This document shows, piece by piece, positions 1 to 10,460 of a stretch of DNA of 35,960 bases. The first letter of the stretch is position 1. Every line of letters begins with the position of its first letter. The notes beneath the pieces were generated by a model. It ran no database searches. It was given only the letters and a program-made list of their open reading frames with translations, and was not told the origin of the DNA. A program made the translations under genes and the position numbers. This DNA is from Ettlia oleoabundans. Taxonomy: Eukaryota > Chlorophyta > Chlorophyceae > Chlamydomonadales. The stretch is taken from NCBI GenBank assembly GCA_019693395.1, contig JAAMXP010001520.1, positions 1-35,960 of the forward strand. The letters are read 5' to 3'.

Positions 1-3000
1 GCTGCAGCCGCCTGCGCTGCTGCTGCCTCCGCTGCTGCGGGCGGCTGCGCCGCCTTGGCGGCTGCCGGCTGCTGCTGCGCCTCGGCGGCGGCCGCGGCGG
101 AGCCGCTGCTGCCGCTCAGCAGGAAGCCCTCAGGACGGTACACATGTACTGCATTATGGTATCGGCCATTGTAGCCGCCAAAAGAAACCACGCAACCAGC
201 CATGGGCACCGGCAGGAGGCTGAGACCCTCGCTGGCGATGGCCGACTCTACTGGGGTGTTGCCCACCAGCGTCCACTGCGTCAGAGCGCAAGCAAGCAAG
301 GACAGCAGAAAAAAAAACAAGATTGAACTGGGAGTAACAGCTCTCAGGCAAAAATCACAGTCACATATGCTACGGCAGTGCTTGTGAGGTATTTGAAGCT
401 GGGAACACGCCTGCCGCACGGCAGCAACCTACGCTCACAGTGTATTCGCCCCAAAGCATGTCAACGCCCATGCAATCAGCATCCCCAACATTTTCGTCAT
501 TATTTAGCTTCTCCAACATATTCGTCGTTATGAAGTTTAGACAACACGCGAGACCTTGCTCCCTACTGCTACACAGCGTAGCACAGAGCACCGATGTACT
601 GCTTCGCGTGCATCGTACATTCACCGGCCCACCCACCCACCTGCACAGGTCCGGAGCCCAGCTGCGATAGATCCAGGGCATACATGTCTGCGCAGCCCGA
701 GCTGTTGTTGCCGCCGCCCACGATAAACCACACATCCCCCAGTATGGAGCCAGCGTGGCCTGCACCGGCAGCAGTAGTAAAGGCAGTATGAGAGCAGCGA
801 TATATGTGGCAGGTTAGCACAACGGTTTGAAAAATGCAGCACGTAGCGGAACACGAGAACAAGCAAAGCAGACCAAGGGCCAAGGGAAATGACTTCTGCC
901 CAAGAGCCAGACTGAGGGTACAAGCAGCGGGCAAATGAACTACGCGCCACATGTACGTACGCACATATAGTGTCCAGTAGCACACACGATGCAAAGCTGC
1001 CGCACCTGCACGGGGTGGGGGTACAGGGCCCTCAGCTTCAGGCTGGCTCCACTCCATGGTTTCAAGGTCCAACACGTGGAGCTCGTTGTTGCAGTGAGCC
1101 ACGCTGCCACCCCCAAAAACCAACATGTAGCGGCCGCGGTAGAGGGCGGCAGCATGCGCTGAGCGTGGGCCCGGCGGCTTGCCTGCGCAGAAGGGCATGG
1201 GAACAGGCTGGCGTGGCTAATACAGAGTAAATTTTGACAGCAATGTGGCGTGGGCATGCATACGTACACAAGGAATATACTGACGCCCTGCTCTGCACTA
1301 ACAACCAACCAACAACAACAGCGCATTATAGACAGCCGGTTAATCAGGTGCAGATGAATTTGAGCCCAGCCGAGGACCCACCCGTGGTCTCTGGCGTGCT
1401 CCACTGCATGGTGGCCAGATCCAGGCAAAGCAGCTCCCCCAGCGGCCGCCTCAGCACATCTTCACCCCCAAAAACAAAGAGCCGTCTGCCAACCAGTACG
1501 CCCTGCAGACGGCAATAAAGGTTACGTAGGGCGAACCCCATGTGCTTCAATAGAACCAGGGAATGTAGCAAATGTAGCCCATGCACTGTTTCTAACTGGT
1601 TTTTTAAAGCGGTGGCGCACCGAGTGGCCTCCACGTGGCCTGGGCAGCTCCTCCTCCTCTGCAGAACTGCACTCGATGGCCGACCAGGTGCTTGTTTTGG
1701 TGTCCAGCATCCTTACAGGCATCTCGGGGGTGGCCTCCTTTGCCTGCCGAAAGGCAGGGGGGCACAGTGAATGTGGGCGCCAAGGGGTGCAGGTGGTGTG
1801 ACAGCGAGGGATGGGGCGGGAGCGCAGCACAGGCAGGGGCGCACGCCAGACCTGGACCGCAGGTAAACGCGTCCTTAATGCACATCGCAGAACTTGTCAG
1901 TCAAACAATGGAAAGCTGCACGCATATGTGGTAAGCTGCATGCAAGAGCGCCAAATGCAGAAACGAGCTGAAGATTCGAGTCGCACCTTCATGTGGCCAC
2001 CCACGATTACAACGTTGCCCTGCCAGGGCACCGCCACGTGCCCTGCAACGGCTGGCAGCGGTGCCGGCGGCGGAGGCACCGCGCCACTCTCGGGTGTGGT
2101 GGACGCTGGCAGCGCTGCTCCCGCTTTGCTGCCGGGGGCTGTGTATGACCTCCAGGTAAGGTTTTCCAAATTGAGGGCCCATGTATCGTTGAGATAGCGT
2201 CCGCCTGCAGGAGGAGCAGGGGTGGTGGTGGGCGTTAGAGAGGGCAAGAGGGTAGCGAGCTGGAGGGAGGGATGAGGAGATGGCAGCATCAGCCACATTT
2301 GTGCAGGTATAGCAGGCAAATACACACGGACTACTGGCGGGCGGTTTTAAGGGACTGTGACGTGAGGCCAGTAGCAGCCATGCTCCAGCAACAGCCACCA
2401 GCCTAAGCAGCAGCTGACCGCAGCAAGCTGGCATCAGCTGCAAACGCTAAACACCCCTTGCTGATGTACCAGTTGACTGACCGTAATTCCCTCCGACGAT
2501 GAAGAGCTCGCTGCCAATGAGGGCAGAAGCGTGCTCGTAGCGCGGCGGCGGCCGCTTCTCGCTGCTGATATATGGAGACACCCAGCTTCCCTCCACCACA
2601 ACCTCTGTGACGGACCGGCTCTTGGGCATGGGCCTGGCAGCAGTGCCGGCTGGCGCTGGTGGTGCCGCCGCTGCAGCTGCCGCCTTGTCAGCCGCTGTGG
2701 CAGGCGCAGACGCGGCTGTGCGATTGGCATCGGCTTCAGCTGGCGGCATGCCGTTGGCATCGGCGCTGGGCCCCTGCTGCTGGGTCCACCACTCAGGCAC
2801 CTCCTCCTCTAGAGTGCGAACATAAAGCCGCATTGCCTCCACTGCAGGCACAGCAGGCAAAGCACGCGCATGAAAGCCATAAGGGGTTGATGGCAAACCA
2901 CTCAGCATCACACTGTTCCTGCTGCTACAATGCCATGCATGCCTTGGTTGGGCTTGAAGGGTTTCTGGATGCTCTACCGCCATGCACACTGGCAAGCATT

Positions 3001-3700
3001 TGGGAGGCATTCCCACCAAGGGCACTGATCACGGCAGGGTGCTGTCCTGGCACCAGCTGGGGCGCCGGTTTCCGGCCATATCGCTCACCTGCAGGCATGT
3101 CACCAAGCTGCTTCCAGGACTGCCACTTTGCGTTGTTCACCACCGACCAGCCCCAGGGCTTGGGCTCGTTGCAAGGACCCTGCACAGCAGCAGGGGCAGT
3201 GGTGAGCATTGAGGCAGCGGCCTCTTCCAGCCTGTATCTGCTCTTTTCGCTGCTTGCAATCCTGCCTGACGTTCAGCTGATGGGATCTATCTGACCCGCT
3301 GGTGTGCTGCAGCAGCTTGCTATCATGCCTGCCATCCGTTGCTGCATTCGCCAGTTGGGTGCTGCTCTCCTATCATGCAGCTGGGTGCTGCAGCAAAGTT
3401 GCTCTCACCACTGTGGCCTGCTGGTGGAGCGAGTACAGCAGCAACTTGGACTCCTCTGACAGGCCGTCCCCATCTGCAGGATTTGGCAGGCGCTGGTGGG
3501 CGTTGAGGCTCTTGCCGCAGCGGCAGCGGTGGAGCCATCTGCCGCCTCCCCATGTGCTGATGCAGCCTGATCGTCGCAACAACCGCGCCAGATTGCAAAG
3601 GAACAGCCGCCGACACAGCCTGCTCACATTTGGCGACGAACTCGCAGGCCGCGGTGAATCTCTCAGGGTAGGGAAGTTGACAGTGCGCCGCATCCGCCAT
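1..3700 (-). CDS. Acyl-CoA-binding protein with kelch repeats (class IV ACBP, ACBP4/5-like), 3' end outside window
   Basis: Ten exons on the minus strand: 3700-3628, 3473-3409, 3179-3089, 2841-2482, 2204-1987, 1743-1621, 1502-1382, 1182-1006, 759-641 and 275 to the window edge. All junctions are GT-AG and stay in phase. The start is the ATG at 3700. Exons 1-4 give an N-terminal ACB domain (about residues 10-95) with YPERF, LLLYSLHQQAT, GPCNEPKPWGW, KWQSWKQLG and EAMRLYVRTLEEEVPEWW, the classic acyl-CoA pocket motifs. An Ala/Pro-rich linker follows, then about six kelch blades (for example SELFIVGGNYG, RRLFVFGGED, YMLVFGGG, VWFIVGGG, CVVSFGGYNG). The end is an Ala/Gln-rich segment encoded at 1-110, where plant homologues carry a coiled coil. 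Plant class IV ACBPs are cytosolic acyl-CoA carriers with protein-interaction surfaces; carriage of acyl-CoA here is inferred from the family. The C-terminus is not visible. Confidence 0.93.
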
Positions 3701-4893
3701 GGCGGGAGTAGTGAGTCCTGTGTAGCTCAACCAGCGGCGGGATCGAGGGTTGCGGCTGAAGCAGATCACAGAACACGCGGCTGGTTAACGACAACACTGA
3801 GGCAGAACCACCGACGAAGGGCGTGCACTACAGGGGCTCACAGCTGACCGCAGGGAGGCAGTAGCGCCCACTTACCGTACTGCTAACCAGCAGAGGCAGT
3901 ACCTGTGCTTCTTCCTGCACCTCTCAACCCTTCATCAAAGCCCCGTGTGTTCGCTGGAAACGCACTCTAAGCTAGGCATGGCTGCAGCATCGCGTCACAG
4001 ATCCGCAAAGGCCTGGCAGGCGCAGCATTTGGGTGGCGCCAGCGCAAGAAACAGGGCGCTCAACACTCTGCACGAGCCTGAGCTGGCATTCGCCTGGCTT
4101 CCACATCTGCCAGACTCTGTGGTCGATCCAAAGCCTCAAGCATGCTCTGTATGCTGTCCAGGATGCTGAGCCCCAAACCACAACAGACCCCCTGCGCAAC
4201 CTCACCCCTTCCTTTGCTTTCCTGCCGCTGTGGACAGCTTACAGAGAACGTTTTTGTGAGGGGTAGAGAAACAGCCACAGCGGCAGAGCAGGGGAACGCG
4301 ATTGTGTGCGAATGTTGCCGCAGGGTCAGGGTTGGGTGTTGCCAGCAACCCACACATGGATGGGAGAGGGTGCAGGAGGCGAGGACAGCGGACCACCGGC
4401 GTGGTGACCGCACGGGCACGAAGGAATTTCGGCGTTTGGGCTCACCAAGAGGGTAAAACGGGCGGATAAAAAGCGGGCAAAAAGCAGCCTGCGTATGGGA
4501 AAGCTACAGACAGGGGACGGACATGGGTGGTCGTGGTAACCATGCTTTTTCTTGATTGGTTGGTGGAAAGGGCGGGGTTGAGCGCAAGAAGTGAGCAGTC
4601 TGGAAAGCTGACAGGAAAGTGGAGGCAGGAAAAGGCTGCGTACTCGCAGCAGCATAGCCAAATGTGAGTGAGAAAAGTGCAAAGCGAACAGGAAAGGAAG
4701 AAAAGGCGGAACAGATGACAGGTACACATACAGCTGGCAGCAGCGAGGGACAAGCCACAGAGGCGTAGGAGAATTCGCTGCTGGCCTGCTAACATCTCCT
4801 CAACTGCGATGACGATGCAGACGTTCCTAAATTGGCAGCCAACGCTGGTTTTGGGTTTGGGCAGCCCATCTGCCTCACATCACTTCTACATGC
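3701..4893. other. Intergenic: 5' side of ACBP gene and 3' UTR of SnRK2-like gene
   Basis: Both flanking genes are on the minus strand, so this holds the SnRK2-like 3' UTR and the ACBP promoter. Reading frames here are short, Cys/Leu-rich and lack family motifs. No convincing gene, RNA or repeat is seen. Confidence 0.6.
4239..4243 (-). terminator. Candidate TGTAA polyadenylation signal of the SnRK2-like gene
   Basis: TGTAA on the minus strand, about 650 bases after the stop at 4894. TGTAA is the usual green-algal poly(A) signal. The distance is long, so this is tentative. Confidence 0.3.
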
Positions 4894-7800
4894 TCACATC
4901 TGCATTGACCCGCTGTAATCTCCGCGTGTGAGCGACAGCTCTGCAGCATGGGCAACGTATTTGGAGGGGTTTCGGCCATCAGCTGAGGCGGGGCAGGAGA
5001 ACACGATTGGACCACACATTGGCACTGCGTCAACTGTCTCGGCAGACGGAAACAGCAATGATTGATTTGGGCCAAGACAGCAGTACAACAACTTTCCCGC
5101 CCAAAGGAGCGACCTCTTCCAACCAAAATGGCCACAAGCAGGGGCAGCATAGAATGGACATAGCGTCCGGCCAACAGGGAGATAGCAGGCGGTAAAATAA
5201 GCCGGGCTGACAATCTCGGGTAGCAATGTCTGGGGTAGATGCGCCACCAGCATGCGCAGCGTGCCCTGCCACCTCACCTTCCAGCAAATCGTCCGCCTCC
5301 TCCTCCGCCAGTATATCATCAGCCATCTCGTCAATGTTGTCTGCATCAATCACCCGCGTGCTCAGCTGCGCCTCACGCACCACGCCAATCACCTCCTCCT
5401 CGCTCTGCAGCGGAGGAATGGTGCAAAGGCAGGACGGAATGATGGCAGGACAGGCAGGAGAAGAAATACGAGCACATTAATACAAACACTTTGAAACAAA
5501 CACTATGAGTCAACAAATCAAGCGGTGAAGCCCTGGAGTGCCTGCAATGCGGGTGCACCTCTTCACCTACGGCCCAAAAACCCAGCCCGGCCCAACCGTG
5601 ACACAGCAGGATGCCACGCGTACCTGCCGCGCCTTTGCGGGGTCCACCCGGCTGTTAAGGTCCAGCAGGCCATCGGGCATGTTGACTCTGAACCAGGGGT
5701 GCCCCATGATGCCTGGCATGGTGATACGCTGCTCAGGGTCCTTCACCAGCATGCGGCTGCAGGCAGGCAGAGAGGCAGGCGTATAGAGCGGTGAAAGGCA
5801 GGCAAGGAGCGTGACCCAGGGCAAGGCGACAGACCATCAACTCAGTAGATGTCGGTGCCTGCCTGCAGGAAGCAGCCAACTCTCGGTTTGTAGCATCTTG
5901 CTAAGCTTGCCAGCTAGGCCCCGTTGAAGTTTGCCAGTTTTAATCCCGCAAGACAATCAACTCAGCAAGCCGACCATCCTGGGGACTGCAGCACCATAGA
6001 CCTTAGCCCCACCCACCTCAGCAGGTCCTTCAGGTCTGGGCTCATGTTGTCGGGGATGTGGTACTCCACCCGCGCGATGCGGCTCAGCACATTCTGCAAA
6101 GAACAAACGACAGGGCATGCACGGCATGTCACCTTGCTGGCTTCTACTAGGCTAGTGGCTCCGCATCTTCCAGCAATGAAAGGCTAGCTACTTCTTAACC
6201 ATTATCGATGCTAAATACAACCCAGTCTGCCCAGCCGACGAGGCTGCGTGGAGGATGGGGACGCCATTCTGACGGGACAATGTCGATGGGTCGGCAAGTT
6301 GTTGTCAACAGGTGGACACACCTGTACTGCAGAACGCGCATCTGCCACGTCCTCCAGCCGCTCAAAGGGATACAGCCCCACACACATCTTGTATAGGGCC
6401 ACACCCAGGCTCCACACATCTGCCTGATGTCCGTGCCGCATCGTGTTGCTCAGCACCTCGGGTGCCGTGTAAGGCAGGCTGCCCAGCGCGCTGTTGGGAT
6501 CACTGTTAATCTGCTCGCTCTTGCTGCACAGGGGAATCGTGCGCAGGGGCATGGGGCAGTGAAGGCAGTGGCTCGGGGGCGGGACGAAACCAATACGGCA
6601 GGGCGAGCGCAGCTGCAGGCTAGTTTACTGTGAGGCGTGCCGCTTGGCACAAGGGAACAGCAAAGCCACATTCCGCTCCGCCACAAGTGCTGCACACGCC
6701 CTCAATCCCCAACTGTGAAGCGGTATTGAATGACAGGTGCATGAAAGCTTGGCGCGCCATACAGCGCACACGCTTAGCGCAGTGCGCACCTGTATGTGAA
6801 GTCGTTGATTTTGAGCAGCGGCCGTGTCGTGTCTCCCGTCAGCAGCTTGTTGTTCAAGTTGAGCTCCCGGTTGTCCACGCCAATGGAGTGGAAGTAGGCC
6901 AGCCCAACCGCCAGCTGCTGGAAGAACCAGCGCGACTCATCCTCTGCAATACAGAAAAAAAGGCGTGACGGGGTTTTGAGTCAGGGCAGCGATGGGTGCT
7001 GCAATGGGAGAAAAGAAATGGGGAGACAAGAGAAGACGACTTTGCTGCGAACCTGATGTCCGGCGCACAAGCAACCTTCCCAAGCATTTTATGTCATCAT
7101 CCCCCTGAAAGCCTCCTAAAAGTCGTGCAGTGGATGTGTGCCGCCAGCCGCACCTGACAGGTGGTCCTTGCTTGTCACATAGTCTAGCAAGTCGCCACCC
7201 GGCGCATACTCCAGCACAATGGCCAGGAAGCGCGGCGTAAGGAACACCTCTATCAATTGCACGATGTTCGTGTGCCCTGTACACTTCCTGCACGAATAAA
7301 ACAAAAAACGCAGTTGGCGTGGCAGTTGGCATCGTCATCAGCTCCGCGAATCTTCAAACCCGTGCCGCTTGTAGCTGGCTGGGAAGCTGGCGGACTGCTA
7401 TGCCGCAGAGGAGCTGCAAAGGAGTGTAAGCCAGCCAAACTGCCGGGGTCGCAGGATGCTGCAAAGCCGAACCGGCCAACCCTGCTTAGCTCATGAGGCT
7501 ACGCTGTAGCTACGGTGTGCAACGAGCCACACCAGACAATGTCTTTTTCAGCCCTGCAACAGGGCCAGCGTCTGCCACGCGAGCGCCTGCGGCCCCTGCC
7601 CTGTGCCACCATTTGCAACCCAAGAGAGCGTCTGCAGCTCTTGCCTGTGAATCAGCAGCTCGCTTTCCACGTGCTTGGACACAGCGGGCCCGCGCTCTAT
7701 CAGCTTGATCACCACTTGCTGCCCCGTCTCCTTATTGCGCGCTAGGTACACCTGCCCTAGCGTTGTGCGGAACAGCTCCCGCACAGGCTCATAATACCTG

Positions 7801-8254
7801 CAATGCACAGTACAGCACATTCACAAACAAGCAATGGCCCGGAGGAACGGTCAGCAGCGTCGCCGCCATGCGTCCCAAGGACGGGCGGCCGCTGCTCTCG
7901 CTGCTGGTGCGCTGGCCTTGCCCACAGCTGGCGCTGCGAGGCGGCGCGCTCCTCAGAGCATTAGACCAGCCAGTGCGCGCCTGTGGCCTAGAAATGGACA
8001 GTCCACAAAGTCCACACTGCTCGTCGCCTCGCCCGCTGTTTCCTGGGTGTCGGTGGTGGCGGTATTCCTGCAACAGATGTTTGAGCCCGGTGTGAGTAAG
8101 ACAGCACGCGCCCAGGCGAGCGCGATCGAGGCAGAGCCGGGCCAGGGCACACTTACATCGAGCTCCCCGCGCCGCCGTCCAAAGAGTCGTTCCTGCTGCC
8201 GCCGTTCAGGCCCTCCTTGGCCCTTTTGCTGAACACGCTGCGCAGCTTGTCCAT
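4894..8254 (-). CDS. SnRK2-family protein kinase homologue with degenerate catalytic motifs (probable pseudokinase)
   Basis: Nine exons: 8254-8157, 7797-7645, 7287-7154, 6943-6790, 6523-6322, 6093-6017, 5756-5624, 5404-5278 and 4982-4894, giving 388 aa with all phases closing. SnRK2 features: YYEPVRELF opening, HTNIVQLIEVFLTP, AIVLEYAPGGDL, YTAPEVLS with DVWSLGVALYKM, HPWFRVNMP, and the SEEEV regulatory helix followed by an acidic tail (IDEMADDILAEEEADDLLE). Retained: VAIK-type Lys64, helix-C Glu79, activation-segment Asp176 and the APE motif (200-202). Changed: the glycine loop reads LFRTTLG, HRD is NRE (153-155), the following LK is LN, and DFG is DFT (176-178). Proton-abstracting chemistry therefore looks lost or altered. 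The exon 2/3 junction needs a GC-AG intron (CACAG|GCAAGA). SnRK2 kinases act in ABA/osmotic or sulfur-stress signalling; this copy may be regulatory. The last exon (4982-4894) is the least certain. Confidence 0.88.
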
Positions 8255-8476
8255 TCGCCGCGGTGGATGCCCCGTTTGCGAGGGTCCCGTCACTGCGCGG
8301 GCCCTGAGCTTCCCTGATGAGCAGAAACCTCCAACAGCGACCTAAAAGCCGCCGAGCTCAGGCCAAATGACGCCGCGCGGGAAGTGACCACTGGTGCCGC
8401 CGCCCGCTGGGCCGGCGCGAAAGTCAGGGGCTGCCAAAGGTGGAAGCAGCTCCCGAGGTTGGCCAGAGTTGCGGAG
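8255..8476. promoter_or_regulatory. Divergent promoter region between SnRK2-like and methyltransferase genes
   Basis: 222 bases separate the two outward-facing ATGs. An ATG at 8367 on the plus strand opens a six-codon upstream frame ending in TGA before the likely start at 8477. No TATA box is evident. Confidence 0.5.
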
Positions 8477-10205
8477 ATGCGTAGGAAGAAATGGCGACGT
8501 GGCATCGCGATGGCAAGGCGCGCTTTCCCAGTTGAAAAGTTTCCAGTTGCTGAGCAGCTTGCAGCCATCCCAGCAATGTCCTTGACGGACAAACCTGTTG
8601 GACAGCACCTCTTCACCTTTGATGACACGGAGCTGCAAGTGCACTGCCGCCGCCTGCCCCAGGAGGTGGCACGCGTGACGCAGACGCTGCAGCTGGACGT
8701 CGACGAACTGGCGGCCGCAATACTGGACTGGGACAACGGGCCAGCAATGCCAGCAGCGTCGGACGAGGGCGGCAAGGGCGGCAGCGAGCAGCAGCAAGCA
8801 CAGGCGCAGCAAGCTGAGGTTCAGCCTGATTCCAAGAAGCTTTGCGGGAACGTGGCCAGCGACCAACCGGATCTCATTGGCTTGGATGTGTGGCCAGCAG
8901 CAGTAGCGCTCTGCCAGTACCTGGCCCGCTGTAGGCACCTGGTTAGGGGCGCCGCCGTCTGCGAGCTGGGTGCAGGTGCGCATGGGTGTCGTGCGGGTGC
9001 TCCTCACAGACCTCACGGCACCCGCTTGGTGGCGCACACGTTTCACCCGTGCTGTGGCATGACACAGCCTCCCAAACCCAGCATCTGGGTCCATATGTTA
9101 ACTCACCCATGCCTTCCTTCTGCCCCACTCTTCTCTTCCCATCAGGCATGGGGCTGCCGGGCCTGCTGTGCGCAAAACTGGGGGCCTCCCGGGTGCTCCT
9201 CACCGACTATGAACCGGTGGTTGTGGAGCACATGCAGCGCAATGCGGAGCAGAACTGCGTGGCGCAGCGCTGCGCGTTTTTGGCGCTGGACTGGTTCAAC
9301 CTTGCACCACTGGTGCCCAGTCAGCGGCACACGTACGACCTAGTCCTGCTGGCAGACGTCATCTACGCGGCAGCGGTAGTGCAGCCTTTGGTGGCCACAC
9401 TGTTAGAGCTGCTCAAGGCGGATAGCGGTGAGTGTGGCTACTGGCACGCACAGTGCCATGGGCGTGGCGGGCATCATCAACTGCGCATCAATTTTGCCCA
9501 CCTTCCTCCGCAATGCGTGGGATTGTGCTGTTGCTATAATGAATGCTTGCCAAGCTCATTCGTTGCCATCCTGTTGTCTGCAAACACCCCACGACATTTC
9601 GCTCAACAGTTTTCCCCTGGCTGCTTGACCTGTAGGCGTGGCGCTAGTGGCACACCGCATACGCCGGCCCCTCATCTTTGACAGAGTGGACAAGATTGCC
9701 AGGTTGCAGGTGCATTGCCAGCGGCCTGCACTCCTCCCCAGCCAGCCCCAGAAGCCTACCCATCTTCCCAAGCAGCGATGAACTCGGCATTGCAGCCTGT
9801 GCTCTCTGGCCCATGTCTTGTCAGCAAACCGTCAGCTGCTGCCCGGCCATTGCCCTGCCGCTTCGGAACTGCCTCAAGCCGCTGTTGCGCTCTGCCTGTG
9901 TCAGTGCCCTGCCTACCTGTGTCCCAGGCCTATGGTACTGCCTCCCATACCTGTGTACTGCCCTGCAGGAGCGGGACGAGATCTTTGAAGAGTTCAAGGC
10001 TGCCTGCCAGGAAGCCGGGCTGCAGCTGCGCTTCCTGAATGACAGCCAAGCTGCCCAAGCGGGGGACGAGCCGCTGCTGCTATTCATCGGACAAAACTTG
10101 CAGCAGCTGCAGCGCTTCCCGTCAATAACAGACGGGGAAAGCACGGCTGAGCGGAGGGCCGGAGCACAAGCGGCGGCAGCAGCAGCAGCAGAGGCGGTGG
10201 TGTAA
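8477..10205 (+). CDS. METTL21-type (Methyltransf_16) S-adenosylmethionine-dependent methyltransferase
   Basis: Four exons: 8477-8975, 9146-9427, 9636-9709 and 9969-10205, giving 363 aa from the ATG at 8477; in-frame ATGs at 8510 and 8576 are alternatives. SAM-binding motif I spans the first junction (CELGAG/MGLPGLLCAKLGA) and is followed by RVLLTDYEPVVVEHMQ. The YDLVLLADVIYA segment is the post-motif typical of family 16 lysine methyltransferases, and the last exons give ALVAHRIRRP and ERDEIFEEFKAACQEAGLQLRFL. The family methylates lysines on chaperones, elongation factors and other proteins; the substrate here cannot be read. The N-terminus is basic and could be a targeting sequence. A Gln/Ala tract lies near residues 95-105, and the protein ends in an Ala-rich tail. 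The third donor is GTGCAT, chosen because it keeps the frame. Confidence 0.85.
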
Positions 10206-10250
10206 TAGGCACCCACAGGGCAGCAGCAGATGGCAATCAAGGCGGCACCT

Positions 10251-10255
10251 TGTAA
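10251..10255 (+). terminator. TGTAA polyadenylation signal, methyltransferase gene
   Basis: TGTAA lies 46 bases after the stop codon at 10205. A second copy is at 10339-10343. Confidence 0.5.
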
Positions 10256-10448
10256 CCACTTATATCTTTGTGCCTGCTCTGCAGCGGGTCGTGCCCTGGC
10301 TGGATGCCTGTGGCATTGCGTGTACTCACAAGGATTTTGTAAATTCATTGCAAAGTTGGCATCATGCGTTGGGTTTGCGACCGGAGGGTGTGACTAGGAT
10401 GAGTCGGGATGGCTGGCCGCATGGAGCTCTTCACTATGCAGAAGAGCA

Positions 10449-10453
10449 TTACA
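10449..10453 (-). terminator. TGTAA polyadenylation signal, RNase H1 gene
   Basis: TGTAA on the minus strand begins 8 bases past the stop codon at 10461. The converging gene ends at 10205, so the two 3' UTRs meet in about 250 bases. Confidence 0.5.
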
Positions 10454-10460
10454 ACCATGT

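Noticed and set aside
4442..4795. Cys/Leu-rich minus-strand frame upstream of ACBP
   Set aside because: No conserved motif; pyrimidine-rich composition on that strand explains it.
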